DNA of 63,957 bases. Source: Photobacterium sp. JCM 19050 (GTDB lineage Bacteria; Pseudomonadota; Gammaproteobacteria; Enterobacterales; Vibrionaceae). The translations under genes were made by a program, and so were the position numbers. The stretch lies in contig BAXG01000035.1 in assembly GCA_001310455.1 (NCBI GenBank), positions 1 to 63,957 of the forward strand, read 5' to 3'. Under the pieces are notes generated by a model. It ran no database searches, was not told where the DNA came from, and worked only from the letters and a program-made list of their open reading frames with translations. Positions 29,674 to 39,552 of the stretch are shown here, piece by piece. How positions within the stretch are numbered: the stretch's first letter is position 1; every line of letters starts with the position of its first letter.

Positions 29674-30132
29674 TCACAAACGGTAACGTTCAAGAAAGCC
29701 AGTCAAACTGTCAACGCTGGTGATGTCACCTCTCTGCTCAGCGAGCAAGAATTCGTAAATTGCGTTTTCATGGTCACTGACCAGCGTAAACAACGGCAAG
29801 TTTTCGGTCGCATTGTCAGTATCGGACTGATAACGCTGCTGGTAGGGTTGCACCCATAACACCATGGTATCGATGAGCGATTTCCACGGCAGATGCAGCC
29901 ACTTTTGCGCATCGGCCGCCCCCTTTTCTTCCATCATTACATCGCGCTCAGGTACATCTTCGCCCAGAGCAGAAAGCCCTTCCACCAGCAAATGGGCTGT
30001 TAACCCCTCTACATCCCGCAAAACCCGGAAAATAGGGACTTTGGAAGAATCTGTGTAGCGTTGGATAAAACAATCAAAAAACGCCATTCCATACAGCTCA
30101 CCCAGGTAGGCTGACTTCAAAGGTGCGATCAT
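29674..30132 (-). CDS. Uncharacterised helical protein
   Basis: 152 residues, mostly predicted helix, no signal peptide. I do not recognise the family. Segments such as LGELYGMAFFDCFIQRYTD, RDVEGLTAHLLVEGL and DHENAIYEFLLAEQRGD place acidic and His residues on helices in a way reminiscent of ferritin-like proteins, but this is only an impression. Its stop codon region follows the EamA gene upstream, with start at 30132 overlapping the EamA stop by four bases, so the two are probably co-transcribed. Confidence 0.7.
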   Translation of the reverse strand: MIAPLKSAYLGELYGMAFFDCFIQRYTDSSKVPIFRVLRDVEGLTAHLLVEGLSALGEDVPERDVMMEEKGAADAQKWLHLPWKSLIDTMVLWVQPYQQRYQSDTDNATENLPLFTLVSDHENAIYEFLLAEQRGDITSVDSLTGFLERYRL

Positions 30133-31018
30133 GAAAACGTCTTCTTTCGGAAAATGTTACGAATTGGCTGACTTCCCCGGTAGATCAGTAAGGAGAATAA
30201 AATCAGTGTACACCCGGCGATCTTGTGTACCGGCATGGCCTCATGATACCAAATCACACTCAGTACCACAGTCCAGACCGGCTCCATGATCATAATGATG
30301 GCCGCATTCGCGGCGCTGGCACCTTTTTGTCCCAGTGTTTGCAATAAATAACGCAGGCTGGTTGCCACCAGTACACTCAGGCCAAACCATCCCCAGACCG
30401 ACGTGGCTACCGCATCCGGCCATGTTTCTGTCAGCAGAGAAACAGTCAATGCAATGGCACCGGTTGAGAACAATTGCACGCAGGTGAGCACTAACGTTGG
30501 AATCCTCTGGCATATCGGCTGTTCACATTGAAGTGGATTGCCAGAAACACAGCAGCCAGCAAAAACCAGATTTGGCTTGCCGACAATTGCCAACCTACTC
30601 CGCCCAGAGAAAGCATCGCCAAACCAGCTACCGCAACTGGCAGGGATACCCAGAAAATGCGCGGGGGAGCCTGTCGAAACAACACCCAGGCAACCGGCGG
30701 AACGATCAACATGGAAAGGCTCATAATAAAGGCCCCCTCACCCAGTGACGTACTTACCGACATGGCATAAATCCAGAACAGCAAGGCGGTCGCCAGAAAA
30801 CTGCCTACCCCGGCAGCCCGGGCGAGATCGCCACCATTAACAGATTTAAGCTTGGGTAAACAAAACGGTAAAAGGCATAGAGAAGCAACCAAAAAACGCA
30901 GTCCGATAAACCCGAATGGCGGCAAGCCCTGAATCGCTTCTTTGGAGAATATCCAGCCTAACGCGGCCAACACAGTGGTAAAAAGCAAAATGATTGATGC
31001 ACGGCGTTCCGACAACAT
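30129..31018 (-). CDS. EamA/DMT superfamily exporter (frameshifted)
   Basis: About 296 residues, ten TM drug/metabolite transporter. First EamA repeat: ASIILLFTTVLAALGWIFSKEAIQGLPPFGFIGLRFLVASLCLLP. Second repeat: LVATSLRYLLQTLGQKGASAANAAIIMIMEPVWTVVLSVIWYHEAMPVHKIAGC. One base is missing around 30505-30510 (NSRYARRIPTLVLTC). Substrate unknown. It overlaps the downstream helical protein by ATGA. Confidence 0.88.
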
Positions 31019-31212
31019 TACTCACCAGGAAAAAGTAAACAGGAAGGTAGTTTTGAAGCGGCCATTATTTCATTAGATTCTGCTATTGCACATGACAACG
31101 TCACAGAAAAAGCACAAAAAGGCAAAATCTCTTTATTGAACATATACAAAGCAATTGCCGGTCTATAGTTTGACTTACTTACATCTGCGGTATAGATAAA
31201 GCCTCACAGATT

Positions 31213-32178
31213 ATGAACGATAACATTACATTAAAAACCAGCTGTCGATGGCTCACGACACTGTTTGTGTATTTCTCATTGAGTGTTCACTCCGCCCCTC
31301 AGGTCAATGTGCACAAGGAAATGATCGAGGCTCTTGAAGCGTACGCGGATTTTAAGATGGGAAACCATCAAAAAGCCTTCAAGGCCTGGAAAGCACTGGC
31401 TGAAAAGGACAACACCCAAGGTATTTTTAATACCGCAAACATGTACCTTGCCGGTGAAGGCACAAACCCAAGTTGTTCCCAGGCACTCAGATGGTACCGA
31501 AGGGGCGTCGAACTGGGTGATCCACTGTCAATGTATTCACTCGGGCGACTTTATATTGAAGGTCAACAGGTCGAAAAAGATGAAGTAACCGGTTTGGCTT
31601 ATTTACGTGAAGCCGGTGCTGCGGGCGTTATCGAGGCGCAGCAGTGGCTGACCGGGTATTATCTTGAGCAAGGTGACAAGGAAGAAGCGGTTTACTGGCT
31701 TCAACGCGCATCGGACAACGGCGATCACCAGTCGAGTCTTGCGCTGAAAGAGATCCCCGATTCAGAAAGACTGGCATCCGAAATTAAGGGGCCGCTCAGA
31801 GCTTCTGTACACAGTTGGCTCAAAACACTGGATGATGCAGCAAACCAGCGAGATGCCAATACGCTCACTGCCAATCTCCTTCCCGATGCAACTATCAAAA
31901 TTAAATTACCGGGACAGAATATCTACCAAACGTTCACTCCCAAAGAGCTCAACGCACTTTGGCAGAATGTGTTTTCCACTTCGTATCGTTATCGCTTCAC
32001 CCGGACCGATTACGAGGTACTCCCGACACTCAACGGGATGGAAATACGAAGTACCATCAGAGAAAACATTCTGGCTGATGACACCGTCCGAATACTCAAA
32101 ACTGAAGAAGTGATTAAAGCCAGGCTAAATGAAAATCGCTGGGAGATTACGGCACTCAAGATATCAGCCAGACACTAG
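31213..32178 (+). CDS. Sel1-repeat protein with C-terminal NTF2-like region
   Basis: 321 residues with an N-terminal signal-like segment (WLTTLFVYFSLSVHSAP). About four Sel1/TPR-like repeats follow: AFKAWKALAEKDNTQGIFNTANMY, ALRWYRRGVELGDPLSMYSLGRLY, GLAYLREAGAAGVIEAQQWL and AVYWLQRASDNGDHQSSLAL. The last 120 residues (SVHSWLKTLDDAANQRDANTL onward) look like a SnoaL/NTF2-type cup domain. Probably periplasmic and protein-binding. Partner unknown. Confidence 0.8.
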   Translation: MNDNITLKTSCRWLTTLFVYFSLSVHSAPQVNVHKEMIEALEAYADFKMGNHQKAFKAWKALAEKDNTQGIFNTANMYLAGEGTNPSCSQALRWYRRGVELGDPLSMYSLGRLYIEGQQVEKDEVTGLAYLREAGAAGVIEAQQWLTGYYLEQGDKEEAVYWLQRASDNGDHQSSLALKEIPDSERLASEIKGPLRASVHSWLKTLDDAANQRDANTLTANLLPDATIKIKLPGQNIYQTFTPKELNALWQNVFSTSYRYRFTRTDYEVLPTLNGMEIRSTIRENILADDTVRILKTEEVIKARLNENRWEITALKISARH

Positions 32179-32305
32179 GGAAAAATTCCCGGATCTTTTT
32201 TCCGCTATCTCAGAATAGTGACAGCCTTGAAAGCGCCCGATGCTCCAGACTGTAATCAAAGCCAACTGCTTTATCCGGCAGTAGTTAACCCTATGGTTCA
32301 ACGGT

Positions 32306-32371
32306 TTCGGGACAGGCACCGCCTTCGATCAGTCTTCCTCACCTTCTCGCCTTCGCAGTGCCTGTCCCGAA
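32306..32371. repeat. 14-bp inverted repeat, REP/MITE-like
   Basis: TTCGGGACAGGCAC (32306-32319) is perfectly repeated in inverse as GTGCCTGTCCCGAA (32358-32371), with a 38-base loop. The GGGACAGGCAC core is like palindromes I associate with RAYT (Y1 transposase) REP elements. A weaker CCCGG/CCGGG hairpin follows at 32377-32394. It may alternatively be a terminator region for the Sel1 gene. Confidence 0.55.
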
Positions 32372-32411
32372 TTCTCCCCGGGCATTTGTCCGGGCTTTAA
32401 GCAACGTTCAC

Positions 32412-32910
32412 TCAGGCAGTTGTCGCGGCCTTTTCCGGTACATTCACGATAGTTGCCTTTCTGTTTTGGGCATCAAGGAACTCACGGAAATCATCCAGGG
32501 ATAGAGAAAGTGTGGCGTTGTTTACCAATGGGTGACACTGCAGCCTTTCTGCCTGCCACACAGCTTCATCTACCACTAACTCGACGTTAGAAACCGGGTC
32601 ATTCACAACCGCCAATACGGATACCGAGCCGGGTTCCAGCCTAAATGGGTTTTCAGGCGTTCAGGCGAACCAAAACTGAGGCACTGGTTTCCAGCACCGT
32701 TGACAGCCTTTTAAGATCTACTGACTTGTTCTCCGGTACGGCAACAAGGAAATGACGTTTTCCCTTCCGGTCACGCAGAAAAAGGTTCTTGGTTTCTATT
32801 CCCTGAATATCAAGATTTAATGCACTGGCTTCTTCGCAGGTATAAACGGGTTTGTGTTCATATTTGTCGTAACGAATTCCAAGGGAATCCAATAATCCCA
32901 ATACTTCCAT
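32412..32910 (-). CDS. ProX/YeaK-type aminoacyl-tRNA deacylase (two frameshifts)
   Basis: Trans-editing protein of the YbaK/ProX superfamily that hydrolyses mischarged tRNA. It has YEHKPVYTCEEASALNLDIQG, ETKNLFLRDRKGKRHFLVAVPENKSVDLKRL, SFGSPERLKTHLG, EPGSVSVLAVVNDP and HPLVNNATLSLSLDDFREFL. These are the landmarks of PrdX/ProXp-ala (the lysine in TKNLFLRD is the conserved one). Two single bases are missing, near 32677-32682 and 32638-32642, giving three frame pieces. Start at 32910 (MEVLGLLD) has GGGGG upstream. Specificity (Ala-tRNAPro) is inferred from family. Confidence 0.85.
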
Positions 32911-33177
32911 GTTATTCCCCCTATAAAACTGCATCCAGTTTGCCAGTTTCCAGTGAATTATCCATATTGGATTGCGTCAATTGAGGTAAGGTCTGCGTCT
33001 GTCAAATGCATTCACTCTGTGGAGGAAATGTTTCCACTTCTATTGTCGACAAAACCACCATTCACCCCCTGTTTACTTCTTCAATACAAAATGTTCCAGC
33101 CGACTGTTTTCTCACAAGGAATTTGCGATTCCTGACATATTTCTGTTCATCTTTTTTCCACGCCCTTTGATAAAATA

Positions 33178-34296
33178 ATGCACAACTTTTTTCATATCAG
33201 GAATACCACCTTGAACAACTCTCCATTCTCAGTACGGTCCTTCGCCGTCTGTCTCACCGCCATCAGTCTTTTTGCTCTGACTGGATGCGGCGAGGAAGCG
33301 AAGGAGACCACTACCGTCGCCGCGCCGGTTATTCGTCCGGCATTGATTGAAACCGTTTCCGCGTCTGACATGACCGGTCTTAACTTTAATGGTGTTGTGC
33401 GCTCAGCCCAGCGCGCGGACCTGGCTTTCCGTCTGAGTGGCAAACTCGTCACCATGAATGTGGAAGAAGGGGATCGCGTCAGCAAAGGCCAGGTGCTTGC
33501 GCAATTGGATCAGCGGGAATTTAAAATCGCCCTTTCTTCAGCAGAAACCGAGCTGCGCAAAGCCAATGCGGACTATCAGCGCGGCCTGAAAATCTACAAC
33601 TCCACACAGGCGATCTCGCAAAGCGATTTGGAACAACTCCAGACAAAGCGCGATCTTGCCCAGAATAAATTTGATGATGCCAAGCGAAACCTGGAAAACG
33701 CCACTATCACTGCCCCGTTCAGCGGCATGATTGCGCGTAAGCTGGTAAACAATTTCACTCAGATTCAGGCAAACCAAGCGGTATATGTGCTCCATAACCT
33801 GCGTGACCTGGAAGTCACCATCAACATACCAAGCAAATTGCTGCTTGAAGGTGGTGAAGCCCGTGAAGCCATTGCAGAGTTCGACGGCCTGCCGGACGTT
33901 CGCCTGCCTCTGACTTACAAGTATTTCTCCTCTGATGCCGACCCGCTGACCCAAACCTATGAGGTGGTATTGGGCTTCAGCGACCTTCAGGGCCAGAACA
34001 TCCTGCCGGGTATGACGGTGCGCGTCCTCCCTAAAGAGAATGCAGGCAATGGCAAGGGTATTATCACAGTTCCACTGGACGCCGTAATTCCGACCAATAC
34101 CGGCGAACAATATGTATGGGTGGTAAACGCTGACCAGTCTGTAGAAAAACGCCTGGTAACTGTAGGCCGCCTGTTGGGCAACCGTGTCACTGTTACTGAT
34201 GGCCTGAGCGCAGGCGACAAGCTCGTGACCGCCGGTGTCCACGCACTGAAAGCCGGTATCAAGGTACGCCCGATGCAGGCAGAAGGTAGCCAGTAA
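33178..34296 (+). CDS. RND efflux periplasmic adaptor (membrane fusion protein)
   Basis: 372-residue lipoprotein adaptor. Lipobox LFALTGC near residue 35-41; barrel-sandwich lipoyl halves FRLSGKLVTMNVEEGDRVSKGQVLAQLDQREF and NATITAPFSGMIARKLVNNFTQI, separated by a coiled-coil hairpin (SSAETELRKANADYQRGL to LQTKRDLAQNKFDDAKRN). Beta-barrel and membrane-proximal domains follow. It bridges the RND pump to an outer-membrane channel; no TolC gene is in the window. Stop and pump start overlap (TAATGA). Substrate unknown. Confidence 0.93.
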   Translation: MHNFFHIRNTTLNNSPFSVRSFAVCLTAISLFALTGCGEEAKETTTVAAPVIRPALIETVSASDMTGLNFNGVVRSAQRADLAFRLSGKLVTMNVEEGDRVSKGQVLAQLDQREFKIALSSAETELRKANADYQRGLKIYNSTQAISQSDLEQLQTKRDLAQNKFDDAKRNLENATITAPFSGMIARKLVNNFTQIQANQAVYVLHNLRDLEVTINIPSKLLLEGGEAREAIAEFDGLPDVRLPLTYKYFSSDADPLTQTYEVVLGFSDLQGQNILPGMTVRVLPKENAGNGKGIITVPLDAVIPTNTGEQYVWVVNADQSVEKRLVTVGRLLGNRVTVTDGLSAGDKLVTAGVHALKAGIKVRPMQAEGSQ

Positions 34297-37200
34297 TGAA
34301 CATTGCCCGCTATTCCATCCAGAAAGCTACCAGCGTCTGGGTCATTATTTTCCTGCTTCTTGTTGGGGGCTATATCAGCTACCAAAAGCTCGGCAGGTTT
34401 GAAGACCCGGAATTCATTATCCGCCAGGCAGTAATCATCACGACTTACCCGGGTGCAACCGCACAGGAAGTGGCAGATGAGGTCACCGATGTCATCGAAG
34501 GCGCGGTGCAATCCCTGCAGGAACTGGACGAAGTGAAGTCTGTTTCCAAGCCGGGTATGTCAGAGGTAACGGTTGAGATAAAGCTGGATTTCTCCAAAAC
34601 CAAGGCTGAACTCGATCAAATCTGGGACAAACTGCGCCGTAAAATTACCGATGCCCAGCGAGCCCTGCCACCGGGGGCAGGACCATCTATCGTTAATGAC
34701 GACTTCGCCGATGTTTACGCCCTTTTCTATGCCGTAACCGGTAAAGGCTACTCCGACAAACAGCTTCAGGACTACGTTGATTATCTTCGACGTGAACTGG
34801 CACTGGTACCGGGCGTCGCCAAAACCGCAACACTGGCAGAAAAGCAGGAACAGATTTTCGTCGAGATCTCTGGTGAACGCCTTGCCCAGTTTGGTATGTC
34901 TGCCGAGCAGGTCTATCAGGTACTGCAAAAGCAAAACCTGGTGACGGTAGCCGGTGATTTCCTGGCAGGCGACATGCGTGTGCCGGTTATCCCAAGTGCC
35001 ATTGTCCCGTCGTTCAATGACCTGAAAAACCTGCAAATCGGCCTTGGCCCGGACGGCAAGGTACTTAAGCTCAGCGATATTGCCAACGTCTACCGTGGCT
35101 ACAAAGAACCGGCATCCCTGCTGATGACCTACAACGGCGAACGTGCCGTGGGTCTGGGTGTATCCAACGTTGCCGGGGGTAACGTGGTCGAAATGGGCGA
35201 TGCTGTAAAAGCAAGGCTTGCAGAGCTTGAAAGCCAGCGCCCTATCGGCATGGAGCTCCACCCTATCTCGTTGCAGTCTGACTCAGTGCGTGATTCTGTC
35301 GCCAACTTTGTCGATAACCTGATTGCCGCCGTAGCCATCGTATTTATCGTACTGCTGGTCTTTATGGGCGTGCGCTCCGGCATCATTATCGGCTTTGTAC
35401 TGCTGCTGACTGTGGCCGGTACGCTGATCATCATGCTCATCGACAATATCGCCATGCAGCGGATATCCCTCGGCGCGTTGATTATCGCGCTCGGTATGCT
35501 GGTTGATAACGCCATTGTGGTCACCGACGGTGTGCTGGTTCGCCTGCAAAAAGGCGAAGACAAAGACTCCGCCATTGATGAAGTGGTGAAGTCCACTATC
35601 TGGCCACTGCTCGGCGGTACTATCGTGGGTATCGTTGCGTTCAGTGCCATCGGCCTGTCACCGAGTGAAATGGGTGAATACGCCGGTTCCCTGTTCTGGG
35701 TAATCCTTTACTCAATGATGCTGAGTTGGCTGTTTGCCGTTACCATCACCCCGCTGCTTTGCCGACAGTTCCTGAAAGTGAAGCCGGGTGGCGAAGCATT
35801 AAAAGAAGGTGCGATTCTTTCCGGATACCGCAAAATCCTGATGCTGGCACTGACCTACCGCAAGACCACTGCTGTCCTGCTGTTTGGCCTGCTGGCCGCC
35901 GGTATCAGCGGTATGGGTGCCATCCCGCCGGGCTTTATGCCAGATTCGCAGCGTCCGCAATTTGTGGTTGATATCAACCTCCCACAGGGCACGGATATCA
36001 ATAAAACAGCGGAAGTGGTCGCTTCGATGGAAAAAGATGTCGCCGCGAAAGAAGGTGTCACTAACATCGCCGCATTTACCGGTGGCGGCGGCCTTCGCTT
36101 TATGCTGACCTACGCCCCGGAACCACGTAATACCGCCTATGGCCAGTTGCTGATTGATGTGGATGACTACAAACGCATCACCGGCCTAGTTGACCAGCTT
36201 CAAACTGAACTGTCTGTAAAATACCCGGATGCTTCGGTAAAAGTGTGGAAGTTTATGCTGGGCCGTGGCGGCGGCAAGAAGATCGAGGCCGGTTTCCGAG
36301 GCCCAGATTCCAAGGTTCTCCGCCAGCTTGCTGAACAGGCCAAAGCCCTGATGCTGGAAGACCCGGATCTGATTGCCGTTCAGGATGACTGGCGTCAGCA
36401 GGTACCGGTTGCCAAACCTGAATACAACCAGGAACGCGCACAGCAACTGGGCCTCACCACCCGTGAGCTGAACGCTGCCATTGCACAGACACTGACCGGC
36501 CGTAATGTTGGCGTATTCCGGGAAACCAATGACATCATCCCGATTGTGGTGCGTGCCCTCTGGAAGAGCGCAGCCACCAGCGCGTTATTGAAAACACCGA
36601 GGTTTACAGCCAGCAAAGCGGTCAGCTTGTGCCTGTCAGCCAGTTGGTGGATTCGGTAAACGTGAAGTGGGAAGACGCATGATCCGCCGCATCGACCGGA
36701 TGCCAACCATTCTGGTTCAGGCAGACCCTGCACCGGGCGTGCTGACCAACGATGCATTCGTGAAGATCCGCGCCAAAATTGACGCTATGGAACTGCCACC
36801 GGGTTATACCCTGACCTGGTACGGTGAGTACCTGGCATCCAAGGAAGCAAACGTTGGTCTGGCAATATCTGCGCCGTACGGCTTCACCGCCATGATCCTG
36901 GCCGTGGTATTTATGTTCAATGCCATTCGCCAGCCACTGGTTATCTGGCTGACAGCGCCTCTTGCGGTTATCGGTGTGGTTGTCGGACTGGTGCTGTTCC
37001 AGACGCCGTTTGAGTTTATGGCAATACTCGGCTTCCTGAGCCTTATCGGTATGATGGTGAAAAACGCTATCGTATTGGTGGATCAGGCGGACTGCGAAAT
37101 ACGGGACGGGGAACCGCCATTCTCTGCCATCGTAACAGCCGCTATCAGCCGTGCCCGCCCGGTTGTGCTGGGCGCACTGACCACCATTATGGGTGTTGCC

Positions 37201-37350
37201 CCACTGCTGCTTGACCCGTTCTTCAAGAGTATGGCGGTTACCATTATGTTCGGTCTGTTGTTCGCCACAGCCCTGACCCTGGTGGTTATCCCACTGCTCT
37301 ACGCTGCCATTTTCCGGATCAAAACCCCGGCAAAAGGTGAGTTAGCGTAA
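34296..37350 (+). CDS. RND efflux pump permease (two frameshifts)
   Basis: HAE-1 family inner-membrane proton/drug antiporter of about 1018 residues with 12 TM helices. N-terminal pattern ARYSIQKATSVWVIIFLLLVGGYISY; TM4 proton-relay motif LGMLVDNAIVVTDG carries one Asp followed by Asn, as in TriC/MexK-type pumps, not the Asp-Asp of AcrB. C-terminal half has FGFLSLIGMMVKNAIVLVDQ-like sequence at 37025-37083 and TTIMGVAPLLL. One base is missing near 36557-36562 (RALEERSHQRVIENTEV restored) and one near 36678-36681 (WEDAMIRRIDRMP restored). It is co-transcribed with the adaptor and ends before a strong terminator. Confidence 0.92.
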
Positions 37351-37374
37351 AGGTTCACTATTAGCAGATATGAC

Positions 37375-37406
37375 AAAGGCGCCGGATGGCGCCTTTGGTT
37401 TTTTTT
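37375..37406 (+). terminator. Terminator of the RND operon
   Basis: AAAGGCGCC (37375-37383) pairs with GGCGCCTTT (37388-37396), followed by T8 at 37399-37406. Confidence 0.93.
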
Positions 37407-37420
37407 GGGTAGATAGCTAA

Positions 37421-37482
37421 GTTGGAAAGGGACAAAAGTTCGTTAGAGTTAGTGCTCGAAAGTGTCTGCTTCGGATAACTTC
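37421..37482. repeat. Diverged repeat flanking the accessory patch, copy A
   Basis: This stretch aligns over about 56 bases, without gaps and at roughly 70% identity, with 39304-39359 (shared blocks GGGACA, AGAGTTA, TGCTC, GCTTC, ATAA). It lies directly outside the HNH gene. The remaining 37483-37587 holds no gene. Confidence 0.5.
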
Positions 37483-37587
37483 AGGTAGGGAAAATCGAAG
37501 TAGGTGACTTTATTGTTCGAGAACATTGGCTGCTGACGCAGCCAAAATAACGCTATTGCCTATTGACCGGAGAAGGGCTCATATGTG

Positions 37588-38424
37588 TTAAATTTCTTGC
37601 CAAATTCTAGCAATGATCTCTTCATTGAAGGGTTCGTTGCTAGTTGAAATACATACCATGTTTCGACTACCTTGCTTGATTTGAGAAACTAGGTTTTTCT
37701 TTAACATAAGTGGAAGGACTTTCTTTGCTAACTCTCTGATATTTGGGTCAATCACTTTGTAAAGATTTGCACGATTAACTAATTCTCCACTCACCAATAA
37801 CGACAGCAAACTTCTAACTACATAACCTATAAACGGCTTCTCGTTTGATTCAAAGAACTTAACCATTTCATAGTCACTTCCCTGTGCTTTTTGCCAATAC
37901 TGTCGATGAGAAGGTAGTGTTACCGAATCGATATATTCTTGAGAAGCCACAGATTTTCGAGACCAATCAATTTTCACCCATTCTTCTTGTGAAAGAAGAA
38001 AACGGTCAAAAAGACGATGATGAGTAGGACAAAGATAAACCAAGTTACTATCATCTCGTAAACCACCAAGCTTATCGGGAATAATATGACACTTGTCGAT
38101 AGAGCGATTTTCACCACAAATTTCACAAGGAAGATTTCGGTTTTTTATTATTCCATGATGCTTAATTTCTGCTTTCAATTTTGAAATCGTTCTATCGCCA
38201 TTGAAAGATCGGTTTTCCAAGTTTATGTAGAAAGACTTGAGAATAAGGTCTTCGATTTCATAAGAATTGCTAAAAGTATGTTCACTTGCTTTAGTCGCAA
38301 TAATTTTAATCTTGGACTCGAGGGTCATTATGGCCTTTTCATAATCATCAACTTTATTCAATAAAGTTTCTATGTGTGCCAACTCTGCCAAGTCGTAGGG
38401 TACTTTTGGATATTCAGAACTCAT
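37588..38424 (-). CDS. HNH-motif protein
   Basis: 278 residues, AT-rich compared with the flanks. The middle contains an HNH endonuclease motif: PCEICGENRSIDKCHIIPDKLGG, then NLVYLCPTHHRLFDRF, with zinc-type CxxC/CxxH and the catalytic His. N-terminal region is helical/coiled (LAELAHIETLLNKVDDYEKAI). Start at 38424 (MSSEYPKVPYD) is preferred over 38454, which would begin inside a possible attC end. Isolated HNH proteins can be homing, restriction or defence nucleases; target unknown. Confidence 0.85.
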   Translation of the reverse strand: MSSEYPKVPYDLAELAHIETLLNKVDDYEKAIMTLESKIKIIATKASEHTFSNSYEIEDLILKSFYINLENRSFNGDRTISKLKAEIKHHGIIKNRNLPCEICGENRSIDKCHIIPDKLGGLRDDSNLVYLCPTHHRLFDRFLLSQEEWVKIDWSRKSVASQEYIDSVTLPSHRQYWQKAQGSDYEMVKFFESNEKPFIGYVVRSLLSLLVSGELVNRANLYKVIDPNIRELAKKVLPLMLKKNLVSQIKQGSRNMVCISTSNEPFNEEIIARIWQEI

Positions 38425-38451
38425 TTTTTTCTCATTGAAATTTAACGCCAG

Positions 38452-38550
38452 CATAACGGGCGTTTACCTGCCAAATTTTAATGAAACAGGAAAATCACTG
38501 CTTTTAGAAAAATGCGCCGCAAGTAAAATTCCTCAGTTCATTCGCTTGTT
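38452..38550 (-). other. attC-like recombination site (candidate)
   Basis: On the minus strand the spacer between the two cassette-like genes starts GCTTAACAAGCGAATGAAC and ends GGCAGGTAAACGCCCGTTATGC. The ends are imperfectly complementary (about 14 of 20), with an AAC core at one end and GTTATGC at the other, and the next gene starts within 35 bases. This is the layout of an integron attC site. No integron integrase and no second convincing attC is present, so this is tentative. Confidence 0.35.
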
Positions 38551-39138
38551 AAGCGGTTTCTTCTACGAACGACTTCCACTCTTCCAGCAGCTTTGCTAGT
38601 AAGGTTACTACGTTTATTTCTTGGTCGCCTAGGCTGACAGTATATTCAAAGTGGCTAAATGCTCCACACATGGTACTATTGTTTCCTAAACATACTCCCT
38701 TCTTTCCCATTACTGCTGTGTGATGTTTACTAGCTTTATGAGGAACGGAAGAATTAAAATGCTTCGCGTTATTGCATAACTTTCTTATGGTTTCTTGCTC
38801 AACATTTATGCGAGGAAAAGTGGGGGATTTGGAATATATGCTTTTAAATTCTCTTGAAACATTATCCAACGAAGAAAATGGATTGAATCTAGTTATACAC
38901 TCCATTTTTTCTGTGCCGAATTACAGCTCTCTTTCAAGTACCACTCGAACAAGTGATTTAGTCCCATCACAAGATTGAATACATGGTACTCGTAATCTGG
39001 ATTTCGTTTTGCGCTTTCCAGCATTTGATAATCGTACTCGCACTTTTCTAACAAACCATTGTACGAGTTTAACGAAAGAAGCCCCATATACTCTCCAACT
39101 GCATAACTGTATGTTTTAAATGAGGCATCATCATACAT
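38549..39138 (-). CDS. Uncharacterised accessory protein (frameshifted)
   Basis: About 195 residues, unrecognised. One A is missing in the T6 run 38905-38910 (minus-strand A6), which splits it into two frames: ..HVFNLVMGLNHLFEWYLKESCNSAQK and MECITRFNPFSSLDNVSREF onward. Features are helical, with a possible Zn or nucleic-acid surface not evident. The NLVMGLNHLFEWYL and TIRKLCNNAKHFN segments look like a HEPN-like helical fold, but no RxxxxH is clear. AT-rich, same strand as the HNH and TPR genes. Start at 39138 (MYDDASFK); a TTG at 39168 is an alternative. Confidence 0.6.
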
Positions 39139-39190
39139 CACAAAATCACGAACGAGAAAACTCGACAAAATGGATGATGTCTACACACCT

Positions 39191-39359
39191 CACGGTTTGG
39201 CATTAGGAAATCTATCGAAAACTAATGAGGCAAGACTAACGAGATTTGCTCTTTCAAACTCACTTTGGGGCATAAACGTGCCAAAACGTCGGCCTGACAC
39301 GAGAAGGGACAGAAATGCGTCAGAGTTAATGCTCTGAGGTACACGCTTCACATAAGCTG
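39191..39359. repeat. Diverged repeat unit, copy B
   Basis: 39193-39281 aligns without gaps over 89 bases with 41126-41214; identity is high at both ends (GTTTG-CATTAG-AAATCTATCGA and GGGGCA-AAACGTGCC) and low in the middle. It is followed by 39304-39359, related to 37421-37482. The 39139-39552 gap therefore consists mainly of repeat-derived sequence and I see no gene in it. Confidence 0.5.
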
Positions 39360-39552
39360 AGTTTTGGCAAAGATTGAATTTTAAATGTCAGATGAGGATT
39401 TGTGTATCTTTCTGTCAGCGCTCGCCTTTCATTCTGAGATGAGTGAGAGAGCGACCTTCCTGTACGCATTCGAGCAATTTACTTAATAATAGAGGACGGA
39501 CTTGTTCAACACCCAAATAAAGTGTCGGCTGCGCGACACCCATTCTTATTTT

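Noticed and set aside
413..31018. Wholesale pseudogenisation of the region
   Set aside because: Almost all lesions are single-base losses, many in homopolymers, with no premature stops or large deletions and with perfect motifs on both sides; sequencing error is simpler.
32218..32400. A small plus-strand coding gene after the Sel1 gene
   Set aside because: The frame spans the 14-base inverted repeat and hairpins and its translation has no protein-like pattern.
33538..35261. Long minus-strand frames opposite the RND adaptor and pump
   Set aside because: Shadows of strongly conserved plus-strand genes with high third-position GC.
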